From: Zhongshania aquatica
GTDB taxonomy: Bacteria > Pseudomonadota > Gammaproteobacteria > Pseudomonadales > Spongiibacteraceae
Direction of reading: 5' to 3'
Assembly (NCBI RefSeq): GCF_027257955.1
Contig: NZ_JANZNQ010000027.1
Location: 1 to 35,388, forward strand
Length of the DNA: 35,388 nucleotides
Part shown: one piece after another, positions 23,270-33,300 of the stretch
How positions within the stretch are numbered: the stretch's first letter is position 1
Layout: each line of letters starts with the position of its first letter
Translations under genes and position numbers: made by a program
Notes under the pieces: model-generated
The model's input: the letters and a program-made list of their open reading frames with translations, nothing else
What the model was told of the DNA's origin: nothing
Databases searched by the model: none

Positions 23270-26200
23270 ATGGATCAGCAGCAGATACCACTAACGGAGG
23301 CACCTGAATCGACTTTAGGTCTTAAAATTGATTCGGCAAGAGTGCTGAATTTTGCTTCTATCGCAAATAAAATTCCGGTAATTCAAAAGATCGAATTGCA
23401 AAATGCTGGTGGTCCTGATCTCGGAGATGTAACGATAAGCATAAGCGCGAACCCTGCTTTAATTAATACCAAGACGTTGCATGTCGCACAAGTCTACGCG
23501 CAGCAGAATTACGTTATTGGGCATGTCGATCTAATTGCAGATAAAGAACGTTTAAGCCAGCTTAACGAACCTGTCGTATTAACGCTTACCGTCGAAGTTA
23601 GCTGCGCTAGCAAAGTCATTGCAACAACAGCGATTGACGTCGACGCGGCGGCCTATGAACAATGGCCAGGTGATCGGTTGATGCCACAATTGCTCGCCAC
23701 CTTTTGTCAGCCCAACACTAAGGCTGTAGCTGGTATTCAAAAAAACGCCGCTCAGATATTAAGAGCTGCAGGGCAGCAAATGTCCTTGTCCGGATATCAA
23801 TCAGGCGACCGAAAAGATGTCGTGCGCCAGCTGTCGGCCATTTACTCTGCAATCGCCAGAATGGAGATTGACTACGCAAATCCGCCAGCCGCGCTAGCGC
23901 AGGAAGGACAGCGTATTCGAACCCCGATGAGAATCATGCAGGATAAGTTGGCCACCTGCTTAGATACCACGCTGTTGATGGCGTCGGTAATGGAATCCTG
24001 TAATTTACACCCAGTACTTTTACTCACGACAGGGCATGCGTGGGTCGCATGCTGGTTAACGAATTCATCGCTCAGTAGCGCATGGACCGATGATGCGCAA
24101 GAAATCCGTAAGCGGATCGCCGGTGGCGAAATGATTGCTGTGGAGACAACCTTGGTATGCGCAGGTAATCAAGCTAAGTTTAGCGCGGCTACTGCGCGTG
24201 GCGCGGAACGTTTAGACCCAGATCGATACTCTGATTTTTGCTACGCCATTGACGTTACCCGCGCTCGTCACCAGAAGATCAGCCCGTTACCCGCTCCAGG
24301 CGAAAAGCTGCAGGACGAAGCCCCTGACGAGTTGGCGGCTGCGGAGAAGATGGATCTTGATGATCTTGAACTCCCTCTGCTCGCTGACGAATCAGAACCA
24401 GAGGCAGTTGCCGATGCGCAGGAAACTGCGGCGCGAATTGAGCAGTGGAAAGCACAGTTACTGGACCACTCAATGCGAAACCGCTTGCTGAATTGTGAGC
24501 CGGGTAATCACAGCCTCCGGTTCATTCACTCGGAGCCAGCAAAAATAGAAGATCTGCTTGCGGATGGCAAAAAGTTGCGGATTGAATCTATCGTAAAGCA
24601 CGCTATTGGTAATGATCCTCGCAGCGATACTTTGCTAACGCGTCATGCAGATAAATCCTACCAGGCCGAGCTCGCTGAACAGGCCTTGGCGCGAGATCGT
24701 ATCGTTGTCTTGGGCAGTGAAGAAGAGACGAGTAAGCGGGCAATAAAATTGTTTCGTGATGCGAAAAATAATGAGGAAGAGACGGGAAGTAACACTCTTT
24801 ATTTTTGCATAGGCTCTTTAACATGGCGGCCAGTTGATAAAAGTAAAGATTATCAAGCGCCTTTGCTCATGTTACCAGTACGTATGGAGCGCCGATCCGT
24901 TGGCTCCGCGTTTAGGCTTGTGCGTCATGACGATGAACCGATTCTGAATCCGACGCTTTTGGAGGTCTTATCGGAGCAGTTTTCAATATCGATACCGGAG
25001 ATTCCCGCGCCACATGCGCTTCCAACCGACGACTCTGGTGTAGACGTTAACCGTATTCTCAGCCTTTTTCAGCGGGCGATTGCCGAGCAACCGAATATGG
25101 AAGTGCGGACTGATATTGTCCAGCTCGGGAATTATAGCTTTGCCAAGTACTTACTTTGGAAAGATTTGGCGAGCAAGGCCAACCAACTCCTTGAGCACCC
25201 TCTGGTAAATCTTATGGTGGAGGGTAGTCAGGAAGCTGCGGCGGCCCTGCATTTAGGTGAGTTTGTTGCTAGCGAGGAGCTGGACACGAAATTGGATGTC
25301 GGTGATCTTAATTTGGTTACCATGGCTGACGCATCGCAATTGGTTGTTATTCACGAGGCAGCTCAGGGTCGCAGTTTTGTAGTTGAGGGGCCTCCGGGAA
25401 CAGGGAAGTCTGAGACTATTACTAACCTTATTGCAGATCAACTTGGTCGCGGTAAGCGGGTGCTCTTTGTTTCAGAAAAAATGGAAGCACTCGAAGTGGT
25501 GCACAAGCGCCTATGTAAAGTGGGGTTGGAGCCATTTATAATGGTGCTTCATGCCGCCAAGGCTAGTAAGCGTGAAGTATTGGCGCAGTACCAAAAGGCC
25601 ATTGAGGCGGCAAGCGCACATAGGCCTGAGGGATGGGAGGAGTTGCGCAGTCAGCTTCGGCAAAAACGCAATACCTTAAATACCTATGTAAAGACATTGC
25701 ACGAGCGTCACCCGTGCGGCTTAAGTGTGCATCAGGCCATTACTATATTGGCCTGTCATCGCGATTGGACGCCAGCGGCCCTTAGCTGGCCTAGTCTGGA
25801 TGCTATTGGTCCGGAAGAAATCGAGCAATTGCGCAGCTCCGCGAGAAATATGGGCGTGTTAGCCGAAAACTTTGGCGGTTTCGCAGGCAACCCACTCACG
25901 GAGATGCATGCCACCGCATTCACCCCTGCTTGGCGTGATCAATTGCTCGAAGCGGCGGAAGTGTATATAGCTTCTTTTGCCAAATTGCACTCGCTTGTGG
26001 TCAAGTTTTGTAGCCTGTTTAAAATTGACCATCTGATATGGAGCGCCGATGATTACGAGAAAATCAATCGCCTCGTTAGGCTCCTTTTAAATCCACCGTC
26101 TATTATTCAGAACCTCTCGAATGCCGCTTCCGCTGGTGATTCGATCAAATTAGCCAGCAAAGTCGGTGAAGCAATTTCGCATCGTACGGTGCTGAGTGAA

Positions 26201-29200
26201 ACGCTGCTTAATCATTGGATAAAAGATGCACTTGGGCTTGAGGTTGCGGGCTATAAGCTCCGGTGGCGAACGGCCATGGGTAAATTCTGGCCTTTGTCAT
26301 GGTTTGCAATGTTTTCAATCCGCGGCCAACTTGCGCCATATACGTTGGCAGGTAAAAGGCCGAAAGCTGATCAGGTTATAGTCTCGCTTGAATATATCGA
26401 GAATGTTCAGCAAGCAGATAATGCATTACGTGAGATGGAAGCCTCCGCTAAGTCATTAATGGGCGCTGACTTTCAAGGCTTGGAGACTGACATTTCCAAA
26501 CTGAATCAATCACGCGAGTGGATGGAAAAAGTGTCATTGGTACTTAGTGATCTTTTTCCTGATGCCGCGCAAGCTTGGCAATATCACAAGTTTATAATGG
26601 GCGTTGTGGGAAAACACCAAGCCCGAATGACCAGCATCGGCGATTTCGGTCAGCTTTTTGAACAAGTTTTACAAGCTAAAGCCGATCATGATAAAGCTTT
26701 TCATATTGTGTGTGAGAAGGCCGGGCGACGCCTCGCAGATATATCGCTTGGTCTACCAAATGAACTTCATAATTGGTCGAAAGAAGTTAGTCAGTGGCAG
26801 TCTGCAGCTCAGCGTATACAGCCGTGGTGCGTCTGGCGAAAGCAGCGCGAAGAGGCTGTAGAGAACGGCTTGTTGCCATTAGTTACTGCGCTGGAAGAGG
26901 GTAACTTGACCCCTGCGGATTTTGAAGCGTACTTTCAGTATTCATTCGCACATTGGTGGCTGAATGAAATAGTTGAGCGGGCACCTGTACTCCAAAACTT
27001 CTCGCGCGCATTGCACGAGCGGGATATTGCCGATTTCCGTAAACTCGATGAACAATTCATCGAGGCCACGCGGCTGGAAATTTTTGCGAAACTTGCTGCT
27101 GGCGTACCTCGGCCAGATATCAATATTCCCGGCTCACCGATGGGATTTTTACGAGACCAAATTACACGCCAGCGTGGCCATCGGTCAGTGCGCGAGATTA
27201 TTCATAAGCTGGGGGAGCAAAATCAGCAACTTAAGCCCTGCATGATGATGTCACCACTCACTGTGGCGCAATACCTTGACGTGGTCGATACGCATTTTGA
27301 CATTGTGATTTTTGACGAGGCATCACAGATTAAAACCTGTGATGCCATTGGCGCAATAGCTCGTGCGCCGCAAACTATCATAGTAGGGGATTCAAAGCAG
27401 CTGCCTCCCACATCGTTTTTTGCGAAAAGTACACCGGATGATGATGCAGCGGTGCAGGATCATGAATCAATTCTAGATGAATGTGCCGCTGTGCTGCCCT
27501 CACATAGCCTGTGTTGGCATTACCGATCTCGAAATGAAAGTCTTATCGCGTTTTCAAATGACCGGTATTACGACGGCAAGCTTATTACTATGCCGTCGCC
27601 GACAAGTGACAAGGCGGTGGTATTTCATAAAGTCCCCGGTATATATGATCGCGGTAAGTCGCGGACGAATAGAATCGAGGCTAATGCCGTGGTCGACTAT
27701 ATTAAGAATCGTGTATTAGCGCCAGGTACACGCCAGCAGTCTATTGGCGTAGTGACCTTCTCTGCGACGCAGCAGAACCTAATTCAAGACCTACTAGACC
27801 GAGCTTGCGGGGAAAACCCCGACTTGGAGCGGGCGATCGGGGGAGCCTTTAATCGCGACCGTGATGAAGTCTTTGTTAAAAATCTGGAGAGCGTTCAGGG
27901 GGATCAGCGTGATGTGATTGTGTTTTCGATCTGCTATGGCCCCACTCACAGTGGCACTGTTTACAATGAGTTTGGTCCGCTCACGAGAGAAGGCGGTCAG
28001 CGTCGATTGAATGTAGCCGTAACAAGGGCGGCGGAGGAGGTTCACGTCTTCAGTTCACTGGATGCTGAAGACATAAAGAGCGCATACCTTCAGGCCAATG
28101 AATCTGGTGTCGGAGACTTAAAACGGTATTTATCTTTCGCACGCGACGGCGTCGGGGCCCTTGAGACCTACAGCTCACCCACTGGAAGAGGTGTTGACTC
28201 AGAGTTCGAGGCCCAAGTTATGCGTCGCCTCGTTGATCGCGGTTGGGATGTTCATCTCCAGGTAGGTATATCGAAATTTCGTATAGACTTAGCCGTTGTG
28301 GATCCTCGAAAGCCTGGTCGCTATCTTGCGGGAGTTGAGTGCGACGGCGCGACATATCATTCAAGTGCCACTGCACGAGACAGAGACATAGTTCGTCAAT
28401 CGGTATTGGAAAATCTAGGGTGGACAATATTGCGAATCTGGTCCACTGAGTGGTGGAACGATGCTGACTCTGAAGTCGAGCGAATTCATGGCGCGTTACT
28501 TAGTCTCAGTGAAATACCGTTTCCAGAGCACTCTGCCGATGACGTAGGCTTTGATCCCAGCACAATCGTGGATGAGCTTTCTAGCGATAGCGATGACCTG
28601 CTAGCGGAAAAGGAAAAGCCGGCGTCGCATACGGATAATGATGAAGAGCAGCCTGTATTGCTAAGGGCGGACAATAGCGGTACACCGATTCATGCGCGTT
28701 ACCCGACATATCAGATATGTGACCTAGGTAAAATAGAGTGTGAGCTCTATGATATTCATGCTGCTGTAAGTGCCGTAAATGAGGCAACGCGGGTATTGAT
28801 TTGTTGCGCGCCGATGCTGAAAGAACCACTATTTCGAGCGGTTTTAGAGGCGTTCGGGCAGCGTCGTTTAACGGCGAAAGCTGAAGAGGCACTTGCCCGC
28901 TACTTGTCGAGGGTGCCTACAACAAAAGTTTGCGGCGAGCAGGTGTTTTGGCGGTCGCTTGAACAGGCTTCAGATTACTCTGGGTTTCGTATCGGTGGTG
29001 GGAGGGGATTAATTGAAGTACCTCTGATCGAGCTATCAAATTTGGCTGGAGAGCTTATAGGTCATGCAATTCAATGCAGTAAAGCTGACTTAGCGAAGGC
29101 AATGTCTGAGCAATTAGGGGTCGCTCGCTTAACGGCAGAAGCGCAGGTAAGGTTGATTGAGTCTATCGATATATTGATCCAAAGTAATCGCGCCGAGGCC

Positions 29201-29239
29201 GTTGGTGAAGACGCTGTGCGATATATTCCTAAGGTTTAA
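23270..29239 (+). CDS. giant DUF4011 / SF1 helicase / Vsr-like nuclease fusion, candidate antiphage protein
   Basis: This protein of about 1989 residues starts at ATG 23270 (GGAG nine bases ahead; ATGs at 23255 and 23261 are alternatives). In order: an N-terminal beta-rich region; a Cys/His segment (CLDTTLLMASVMESC near 230, GHAWVACWL near 260) resembling a transglutaminase-like core; a DUF4011-type segment LLDHSMRNRLLN near 400; an SF1 helicase with Walker A GPPGTGKS at 707-714, Walker B FDEASQ at about 1348, GDSKQLPP near 1373, VQGDQRDV near 1540 and NVAVTRA near 1580; then a PD-(D/E)xK Vsr-like nuclease (FRIDLAVV near 1670, VECDG near 1690); and a DUF3320-like end. Such fusions are typical of defence islands. 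The cofactor and trigger are unknown. Confidence 0.88.
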   Translation: MDQQQIPLTEAPESTLGLKIDSARVLNFASIANKIPVIQKIELQNAGGPDLGDVTISISANPALINTKTLHVAQVYAQQNYVIGHVDLIADKERLSQLNEPVVLTLTVEVSCASKVIATTAIDVDAAAYEQWPGDRLMPQLLATFCQPNTKAVAGIQKNAAQILRAAGQQMSLSGYQSGDRKDVVRQLSAIYSAIARMEIDYANPPAALAQEGQRIRTPMRIMQDKLATCLDTTLLMASVMESCNLHPVLLLTTGHAWVACWLTNSSLSSAWTDDAQEIRKRIAGGEMIAVETTLVCAGNQAKFSAATARGAERLDPDRYSDFCYAIDVTRARHQKISPLPAPGEKLQDEAPDELAAAEKMDLDDLELPLLADESEPEAVADAQETAARIEQWKAQLLDHSMRNRLLNCEPGNHSLRFIHSEPAKIEDLLADGKKLRIESIVKHAIGNDPRSDTLLTRHADKSYQAELAEQALARDRIVVLGSEEETSKRAIKLFRDAKNNEEETGSNTLYFCIGSLTWRPVDKSKDYQAPLLMLPVRMERRSVGSAFRLVRHDDEPILNPTLLEVLSEQFSISIPEIPAPHALPTDDSGVDVNRILSLFQRAIAEQPNMEVRTDIVQLGNYSFAKYLLWKDLASKANQLLEHPLVNLMVEGSQEAAAALHLGEFVASEELDTKLDVGDLNLVTMADASQLVVIHEAAQGRSFVVEGPPGTGKSETITNLIADQLGRGKRVLFVSEKMEALEVVHKRLCKVGLEPFIMVLHAAKASKREVLAQYQKAIEAASAHRPEGWEELRSQLRQKRNTLNTYVKTLHERHPCGLSVHQAITILACHRDWTPAALSWPSLDAIGPEEIEQLRSSARNMGVLAENFGGFAGNPLTEMHATAFTPAWRDQLLEAAEVYIASFAKLHSLVVKFCSLFKIDHLIWSADDYEKINRLVRLLLNPPSIIQNLSNAASAGDSIKLASKVGEAISHRTVLSETLLNHWIKDALGLEVAGYKLRWRTAMGKFWPLSWFAMFSIRGQLAPYTLAGKRPKADQVIVSLEYIENVQQADNALREMEASAKSLMGADFQGLETDISKLNQSREWMEKVSLVLSDLFPDAAQAWQYHKFIMGVVGKHQARMTSIGDFGQLFEQVLQAKADHDKAFHIVCEKAGRRLADISLGLPNELHNWSKEVSQWQSAAQRIQPWCVWRKQREEAVENGLLPLVTALEEGNLTPADFEAYFQYSFAHWWLNEIVERAPVLQNFSRALHERDIADFRKLDEQFIEATRLEIFAKLAAGVPRPDINIPGSPMGFLRDQITRQRGHRSVREIIHKLGEQNQQLKPCMMMSPLTVAQYLDVVDTHFDIVIFDEASQIKTCDAIGAIARAPQTIIVGDSKQLPPTSFFAKSTPDDDAAVQDHESILDECAAVLPSHSLCWHYRSRNESLIAFSNDRYYDGKLITMPSPTSDKAVVFHKVPGIYDRGKSRTNRIEANAVVDYIKNRVLAPGTRQQSIGVVTFSATQQNLIQDLLDRACGENPDLERAIGGAFNRDRDEVFVKNLESVQGDQRDVIVFSICYGPTHSGTVYNEFGPLTREGGQRRLNVAVTRAAEEVHVFSSLDAEDIKSAYLQANESGVGDLKRYLSFARDGVGALETYSSPTGRGVDSEFEAQVMRRLVDRGWDVHLQVGISKFRIDLAVVDPRKPGRYLAGVECDGATYHSSATARDRDIVRQSVLENLGWTILRIWSTEWWNDADSEVERIHGALLSLSEIPFPEHSADDVGFDPSTIVDELSSDSDDLLAEKEKPASHTDNDEEQPVLLRADNSGTPIHARYPTYQICDLGKIECELYDIHAAVSAVNEATRVLICCAPMLKEPLFRAVLEAFGQRRLTAKAEEALARYLSRVPTTKVCGEQVFWRSLEQASDYSGFRIGGGRGLIEVPLIELSNLAGELIGHAIQCSKADLAKAMSEQLGVARLTAEAQVRLIESIDILIQSNRAEAVGEDAVRYIPKV

Positions 29240-29269
29240 TCTACGCCCTAAATACAAGGAGGCAATATT

Positions 29270-29962
29270 GTGTGGGAGCTGCGGGCGCGAATAAGGCCAG
29301 TTATTGAGTCGCGAGAAACACCCGCAGGGCGGATATTTGATTGGGCAATCCAATTGATGATTTTGGTGTCGGTGGTGAGCTATACCATTGAAACGATGCC
29401 AGGGCATTCTGAAGAGTTCTATACTGCACTAAAAGGTATTGAAGTATCCCTGCTTGCGATATTTACGTGCGAATACGTTGTGCGTTTATGGGTTGCCGAG
29501 CGACCGTGGAAATTCATCTTTAGTTTCTATGGTTTGGTGGATTTAATATCCATTCTGCCGTTCTATTTAACTCTTGGTGGCGACTTGCGGGCAGTCCGTG
29601 CGATTCGGATGTTAAAAATTCTGCGCTATAGTCGAGCAATGAATCGATTTCGCCTAGCGTTTATAGAAATACGAGCCGAATTAGCCGTTTTTGCAATAGC
29701 GTCATTGCTGGTTATTTACCTCGCAGCCGTTGGAATCTATATCTTTGAAAATCCTGCTCAGCCTCAAATATTTCGATCGGTGTTTGATGGCATCTGGTGG
29801 GCTGTGGCAACGCTAACCACCGTAGGCTATGGCGATGTATATCCGGTCACTATCGGAGGTAAGGTGTTTACTTTCCTTGTTCTTGCAGTTGGGCTGGGTG
29901 TCGTGGCGGTCCCATCCGCCTTGCTGGCTTCTGCGCTTTCTCGCACACGAACTCAAGAATGA
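29270..29962 (+). CDS. voltage-gated-type potassium channel (six-helix ion transporter)
   Basis: The 230-residue protein starts at a GTG with a perfect AAGGAGG seven bases ahead. Six membrane helices are visible, with an S4-like segment rich in spaced arginines (RAVRAIRMLKILRYSRAMNR), a pore loop and the potassium selectivity filter TVGYGD at about 183-188, followed by S6 (FLVLAVGLGVVAVPSALLAS). There is no cytoplasmic RCK or cyclic-nucleotide domain, so gating would be by voltage or a partner. It begins 30 bp after the helicase-nuclease stop, on the same strand, so the two are probably co-translated. A channel as effector of the upstream sensor is inference. Confidence 0.88.
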   Translation: MWELRARIRPVIESRETPAGRIFDWAIQLMILVSVVSYTIETMPGHSEEFYTALKGIEVSLLAIFTCEYVVRLWVAERPWKFIFSFYGLVDLISILPFYLTLGGDLRAVRAIRMLKILRYSRAMNRFRLAFIEIRAELAVFAIASLLVIYLAAVGIYIFENPAQPQIFRSVFDGIWWAVATLTTVGYGDVYPVTIGGKVFTFLVLAVGLGVVAVPSALLASALSRTRTQE

Positions 29963-30112
29963 CCGCGATTGGTTGATATTTACAGTCTTGAGCGCCTGTA
30001 TGTCGTTTGAGTCGTTTCGTATTGATGAGTAACTTTGGGCGTTCATATTTAAATTCTTGCCGGTGACTGAAGGTCATGATGCTAGGAATTTATTTCGGTT
30101 GGGATGAGGGTT

Positions 30113-30142
30113 TGGGCACACCGTGGGCACAGGATGGGCACA
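30113..30142 (+). repeat. three TGGGCACA repeats at 11-bp steps, probable integrase arm sites
   Basis: TGGGCACA occurs at 30113-30120, 30124-30131 and 30135-30142, exactly 11 bp apart, thus on one face of the helix. The array is 69 bp from the 3' end of the initiator tRNA. Such phased short repeats next to a tRNA are typical of integrase arm-type sites in att regions. No second copy of the array or of the tRNA end was found in the window. Confidence 0.6.
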
Positions 30143-30210
30143 GAGGTCCAAAACAGACAGGCGAAAAAAAACGGCAAGCCAGTAAGTCACTGATTTGCCG
30201 CTCTTTAATG

Positions 30211-30287
<77 letters not shown>

Positions 30288-30324
30288 ACTGATCTGTTGT
30301 CTTTTTCTCTAAGACAGGGCGCGC

Positions 30325-30353
30325 ATTATAGGGATGGAATTTAAGTAATGCAA
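30325..30353 (-). promoter_or_regulatory. promoter of the initiator tRNA gene
   Basis: On the minus strand TTGCAT (30348-30353), a 17-bp spacer and TATAAT (30325-30330) form a near-consensus sigma-70 promoter. The bases after the -10 are GC-rich (GCGCGCCC), the discriminator usual for stringently controlled stable RNA genes. It lies about 37 bp ahead of the tRNA 5' end. Confidence 0.8.
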
Positions 30354-30474
30354 CCGCTTCTCGAAGATAAAATAGGAAAAACTGAAATTAGTCCGGTTGC
30401 CGAGAAAAAGCGTCGCGGAGAAATAGGCAAGAAGCCATACCGGCATCTTGCTCTTGATTCATTTGGTCGAACTG

Positions 30475-30738
30475 TTATTTCAGCGCATCTGCTTCGCTTA
30501 CCACCGGGCGATCGACTTTGGTGCCGCGCATAACGTTACCTGCGGGAGGCGTGTTGCCATCCCAATGAGCCAACATGACGTGGTCGTTATGAACTTCTAC
30601 CAACACGCCGACAAAGGGCATATCCATCATGGTGCCTTCAACGCGGTAACTTACGAGGTCGCCTGCCTTAAATGTATCGGGTTCAAAATTTAGATCGAAG
30701 GGGCATTTTTCGCCGCTATCGGAAGTCATATTCATCAT
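30475..30738 (-). CDS. small hypothetical protein
   Basis: The protein of about 87 residues (MMNMTSDSGEKCPFDLNFEP at its start) has a compact beta-type pattern: FKAGDLVSYRVEGTMMDMPF followed by VGVLVEVHNDHVMLAHWDGN, which looks like a small barrel such as a Tudor/SH3-like fold. One cysteine is present. The start could be at 30768 (ten more residues) or at 30729. It lies upstream of the tRNA, so it belongs to the ancestral chromosome and not the island. No family is recognised. Confidence 0.6.
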   Translation of the reverse strand: MMNMTSDSGEKCPFDLNFEPDTFKAGDLVSYRVEGTMMDMPFVGVLVEVHNDHVMLAHWDGNTPPAGNVMRGTKVDRPVVSEADALK

Positions 30739-30915
30739 CGCGTCTGGTCTCTCTATTTGTAGGTGCACCGATATGGATTATCCAAGATTATATCAATTCC
30801 TAACGCCGTGGCCAGCTAGCGCCAAGCCGTGGCGTGCAACATCGGCCACATCTCAAGTAACGTAAGCTATTTATTGGGTACTGATCACGCTAATCTGTAA
30901 CCCCGCATATTACTG

Positions 30916-32445
30916 ATGGATATTCAAATAACGATGAAAATTCTGAGATTCATAATCTATGTGCTGATTATATTGATGGCTACGCCGTTTTTATTGGTGC
31001 ATTACGGCCCACCGGGCGTAGCGACCACATCAAAAGTCGCATTGCATGCGCTGGTGGGATACGGCGGAGATGAGCCAGATGCAGATTTAGTTCGTCAGCA
31101 ACTGCATGTCGCTGACGGCTTCCGCTTGAACTTATACGCAAGTGGTTTAGGTAAGATTCGGTTTTTACGCACGACGGAAGCCGGGGATATTTTGCTCAGC
31201 CGCCCGCGTACCGGCGATGTGTTAATGTTGACCCGTGATGCAAATCAGGACGGATTTCCGGACGATGTGCGGGTTTTGCTCAGCGGCCTAACACGTCCCC
31301 ACGGCATGGATATTTTAGACGGTTGGCTATATATCGCAGAGTCGAATGCTGTTGGAAAGATAGGGTTTAACGTTGAGTCCGGTGAAGTCAACGGCGACTA
31401 CATTCGGATCATTGAGGGACTTGGCGACAAAGGGAATCATTGGACCAAGACCTTGCGCGCGGGCCCAGACGGCTGGATGTACTTAAGCTCAGGCTCTACC
31501 TGCAATGTTTGCGAAGAAGACGATCCGCAGCGAGCAACAATTATGCGCTTTAAACCCGACGGCAGTGAGCTTTCGGTTTATGCAACAGGCTTACGCAACA
31601 GCGTCGGAATGGATTGGGCGCCTTGGAGCAATGAACTGTTCGCCACAGATAACGGTAGAGATTTACTCGGTGATGATTTTCCACCCTGCGAGCTAAATAA
31701 TATTGTAGCGGGAGGATTTTACGGGTGGCCGTATATTAATGCCTCTACGCCGGACCCAGATTTTGGAGCTAAATTACCCAGCGACGCGACCGCAAATCGC
31801 CCACCCACCTTTGAATTTAATGCACACAATGCGCCCTTGGGAATTACCTTTCTAGAACACAGCAAACGCGCCGGTTTTGATCGCAGCGCTCTTGTCGCCC
31901 TACACGGCTCATGGAATCGCAGCATTCCTGACGGCTATAAAGTAGTGGTGCTCGATTGGCAAACCGACGGAACGGTTACTGAGCGAGATTTTGTAACAGG
32001 ATTTTTACAAGGGGGCAAATTACTGGGGCGGCCAGTCGATGTTGCTGAGGCAAGCGACGGTAGCATTTATATCTCGGACGATTACTCTGGCTCGGTATAT
32101 CGGGTCGATGTTGCGGATGACAGTCAATCCTCAGTTTCTTTGCCAAATCCAGTGCCGCAGTTAGTTGCTAGCGTAGACGTTCTCGGTGCTTACAATTCGG
32201 CGGAACTACGTAGCGTAAGTGCGCAAGGAAAACAGCTATACGACCAATTTAATTGCTTTAGCTGTCACGAGCAGAAAATCGGCAAGCCACTCATTAACCT
32301 GCATGAGAGCTATAACGTAGCGAGCCTAGCTGACTTCTTTAGTGCACCAACCCCACCCATGCCCGCCTTTCCCTTGAATGCGGATGAGCGTGAAGCTTTG
32401 GCGGTATACCTATTTGATCACGAACTAAATAACAATCAAAAATGA
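30916..32445 (+). CDS. sorbosone/aldose dehydrogenase-like beta-propeller with C-terminal cytochrome c
   Basis: This 509-residue protein has an N-terminal hydrophobic segment (IIYVLIILMATPFLLVHY, about 12-29) acting as signal or anchor, then a six-bladed beta-propeller of the sorbosone dehydrogenase/Asd type (RPHGMDILDGWLYIAES, DGWMYLSSGSTCNVC, YATGLRNSVGMDWAP, FYGWPYINAS, LVALHGSWNRSIPDGYKVV), a family that commonly binds PQQ and oxidises sugars or aldoses in the periplasm. The last 75 residues are a cytochrome c domain with heme motif CFSCH at 447-451 and a possible distal methionine near 482 (PPMPAF). The fusion would pass electrons from the propeller to the respiratory chain. Substrate and presence of PQQ are not shown. 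It stands alone. Confidence 0.87.
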   Translation: MDIQITMKILRFIIYVLIILMATPFLLVHYGPPGVATTSKVALHALVGYGGDEPDADLVRQQLHVADGFRLNLYASGLGKIRFLRTTEAGDILLSRPRTGDVLMLTRDANQDGFPDDVRVLLSGLTRPHGMDILDGWLYIAESNAVGKIGFNVESGEVNGDYIRIIEGLGDKGNHWTKTLRAGPDGWMYLSSGSTCNVCEEDDPQRATIMRFKPDGSELSVYATGLRNSVGMDWAPWSNELFATDNGRDLLGDDFPPCELNNIVAGGFYGWPYINASTPDPDFGAKLPSDATANRPPTFEFNAHNAPLGITFLEHSKRAGFDRSALVALHGSWNRSIPDGYKVVVLDWQTDGTVTERDFVTGFLQGGKLLGRPVDVAEASDGSIYISDDYSGSVYRVDVADDSQSSVSLPNPVPQLVASVDVLGAYNSAELRSVSAQGKQLYDQFNCFSCHEQKIGKPLINLHESYNVASLADFFSAPTPPMPAFPLNADEREALAVYLFDHELNNNQK

Positions 32446-32585
32446 TACAGGCATTTTTATACTACGCGTCGGACTCGGCGCGTCAGATAATTTTCTGAAA
32501 ATCAGAACCGCTTTTGAACATTCGATCGATGCACAAGGTAAGAAGATTACCCAGCTAATAAACTGAGAAATACAATTACTTTTCT

Positions 32586-33158
32586 AGCTCTGTCGCATAA
32601 AACAGAAGCCACTTCTTATTTGCTAGAGTTGGAATTCTAAATTATCAATATGAGTTAGGTATGATCACCTTCAAAGGTCGGCACACCCCCGAATTCACTA
32701 CCCTCCAGTGCGTCTGATGGTACTTCGCCTATTCACTAAGTTACCGGCATATTGAGGAGATGATAGCTGAGCGTGGCTTTAAAGTTGACCACAGTACATT
32801 GAATCCATGGGTTGCGTACTATACATCAAAGTTGGAAAAAATCTTTCATCAAAAGAAGAAGCGACCAGGCAACCACTGGCGACTTGACGAAACATACATC
32901 AAGGTAAAGCGTGGGAATACGATTGATTTTCTCCTCACTACAAAGCGTGCTACCAAAGCTGCAATCAATAGACTTAATCAGAAAATCATCAACGAGACAA
33001 AACTCGCCAATACAAATATCTAAACAATGTTGCAGAGCAGCTGGTGCGGCAACCCGATCATCGTCATTGAAAGTGAACAACACAGTCAATGCTAGGCTTT
33101 AAAAGTTTTCACTGCGCCCAAAGCACTTTGGCTGAAATTGAGCTAGTTGCTACGTCGA
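32586..33158 (+). pseudogene. IS6/IS26-family transposase, multiply broken
   Basis: From ATG 32661 the frame reads MITFKGRH, a TGA where a Trp/Arg codon is usual (after TTLQCV), then WYFAYSLSYRHIEEMIAERG and FKVDHSTLNPWVAYY, WRLDETYIKVK, an internal deletion of about a dozen residues, and GNTIDFLLTTKR. After a stop at 33023 the end is found in another frame: KYLNNVAEQ and MLGFKSFHCAQSTLAEIEL. These are ordered blocks of IS6-family transposases, so this is one decayed copy. CTCTGTCGCA near 32588 resembles the left terminal repeat. It follows the propeller gene. Confidence 0.8.
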
Positions 33159-33171
33159 AGAAAAGTTAAAT

Positions 33172-33211
33172 GAAGAAAAATTGGGCGGGCGTATTAACTC
33201 CCACCGCCCAA
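33172..33211 (-). terminator. Rho-independent terminator of the tetR-like gene
   Basis: TTGGGCGG (33181-33188) pairs perfectly with CCGCCCAA (33204-33211). On the minus strand the stem is followed by TTTTTCTTCATTT. It lies 90 bp past the stop of the TetR-family gene and would end its transcript. Confidence 0.7.
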
Positions 33212-33300
33212 CTCTACGCTTTAGCTGCGTAAGCCGAAAACTGATAGTCGATTTTCGACGAATACTATATTCGCGACAGAACCCACACTACTTAATTAGA

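Noticed and set aside
30348-30693. Plus-strand ORFs upstream of the tRNA
   Set aside because: They overlap the tRNA promoter or the minus-strand small protein and lack similarity or a ribosome site.
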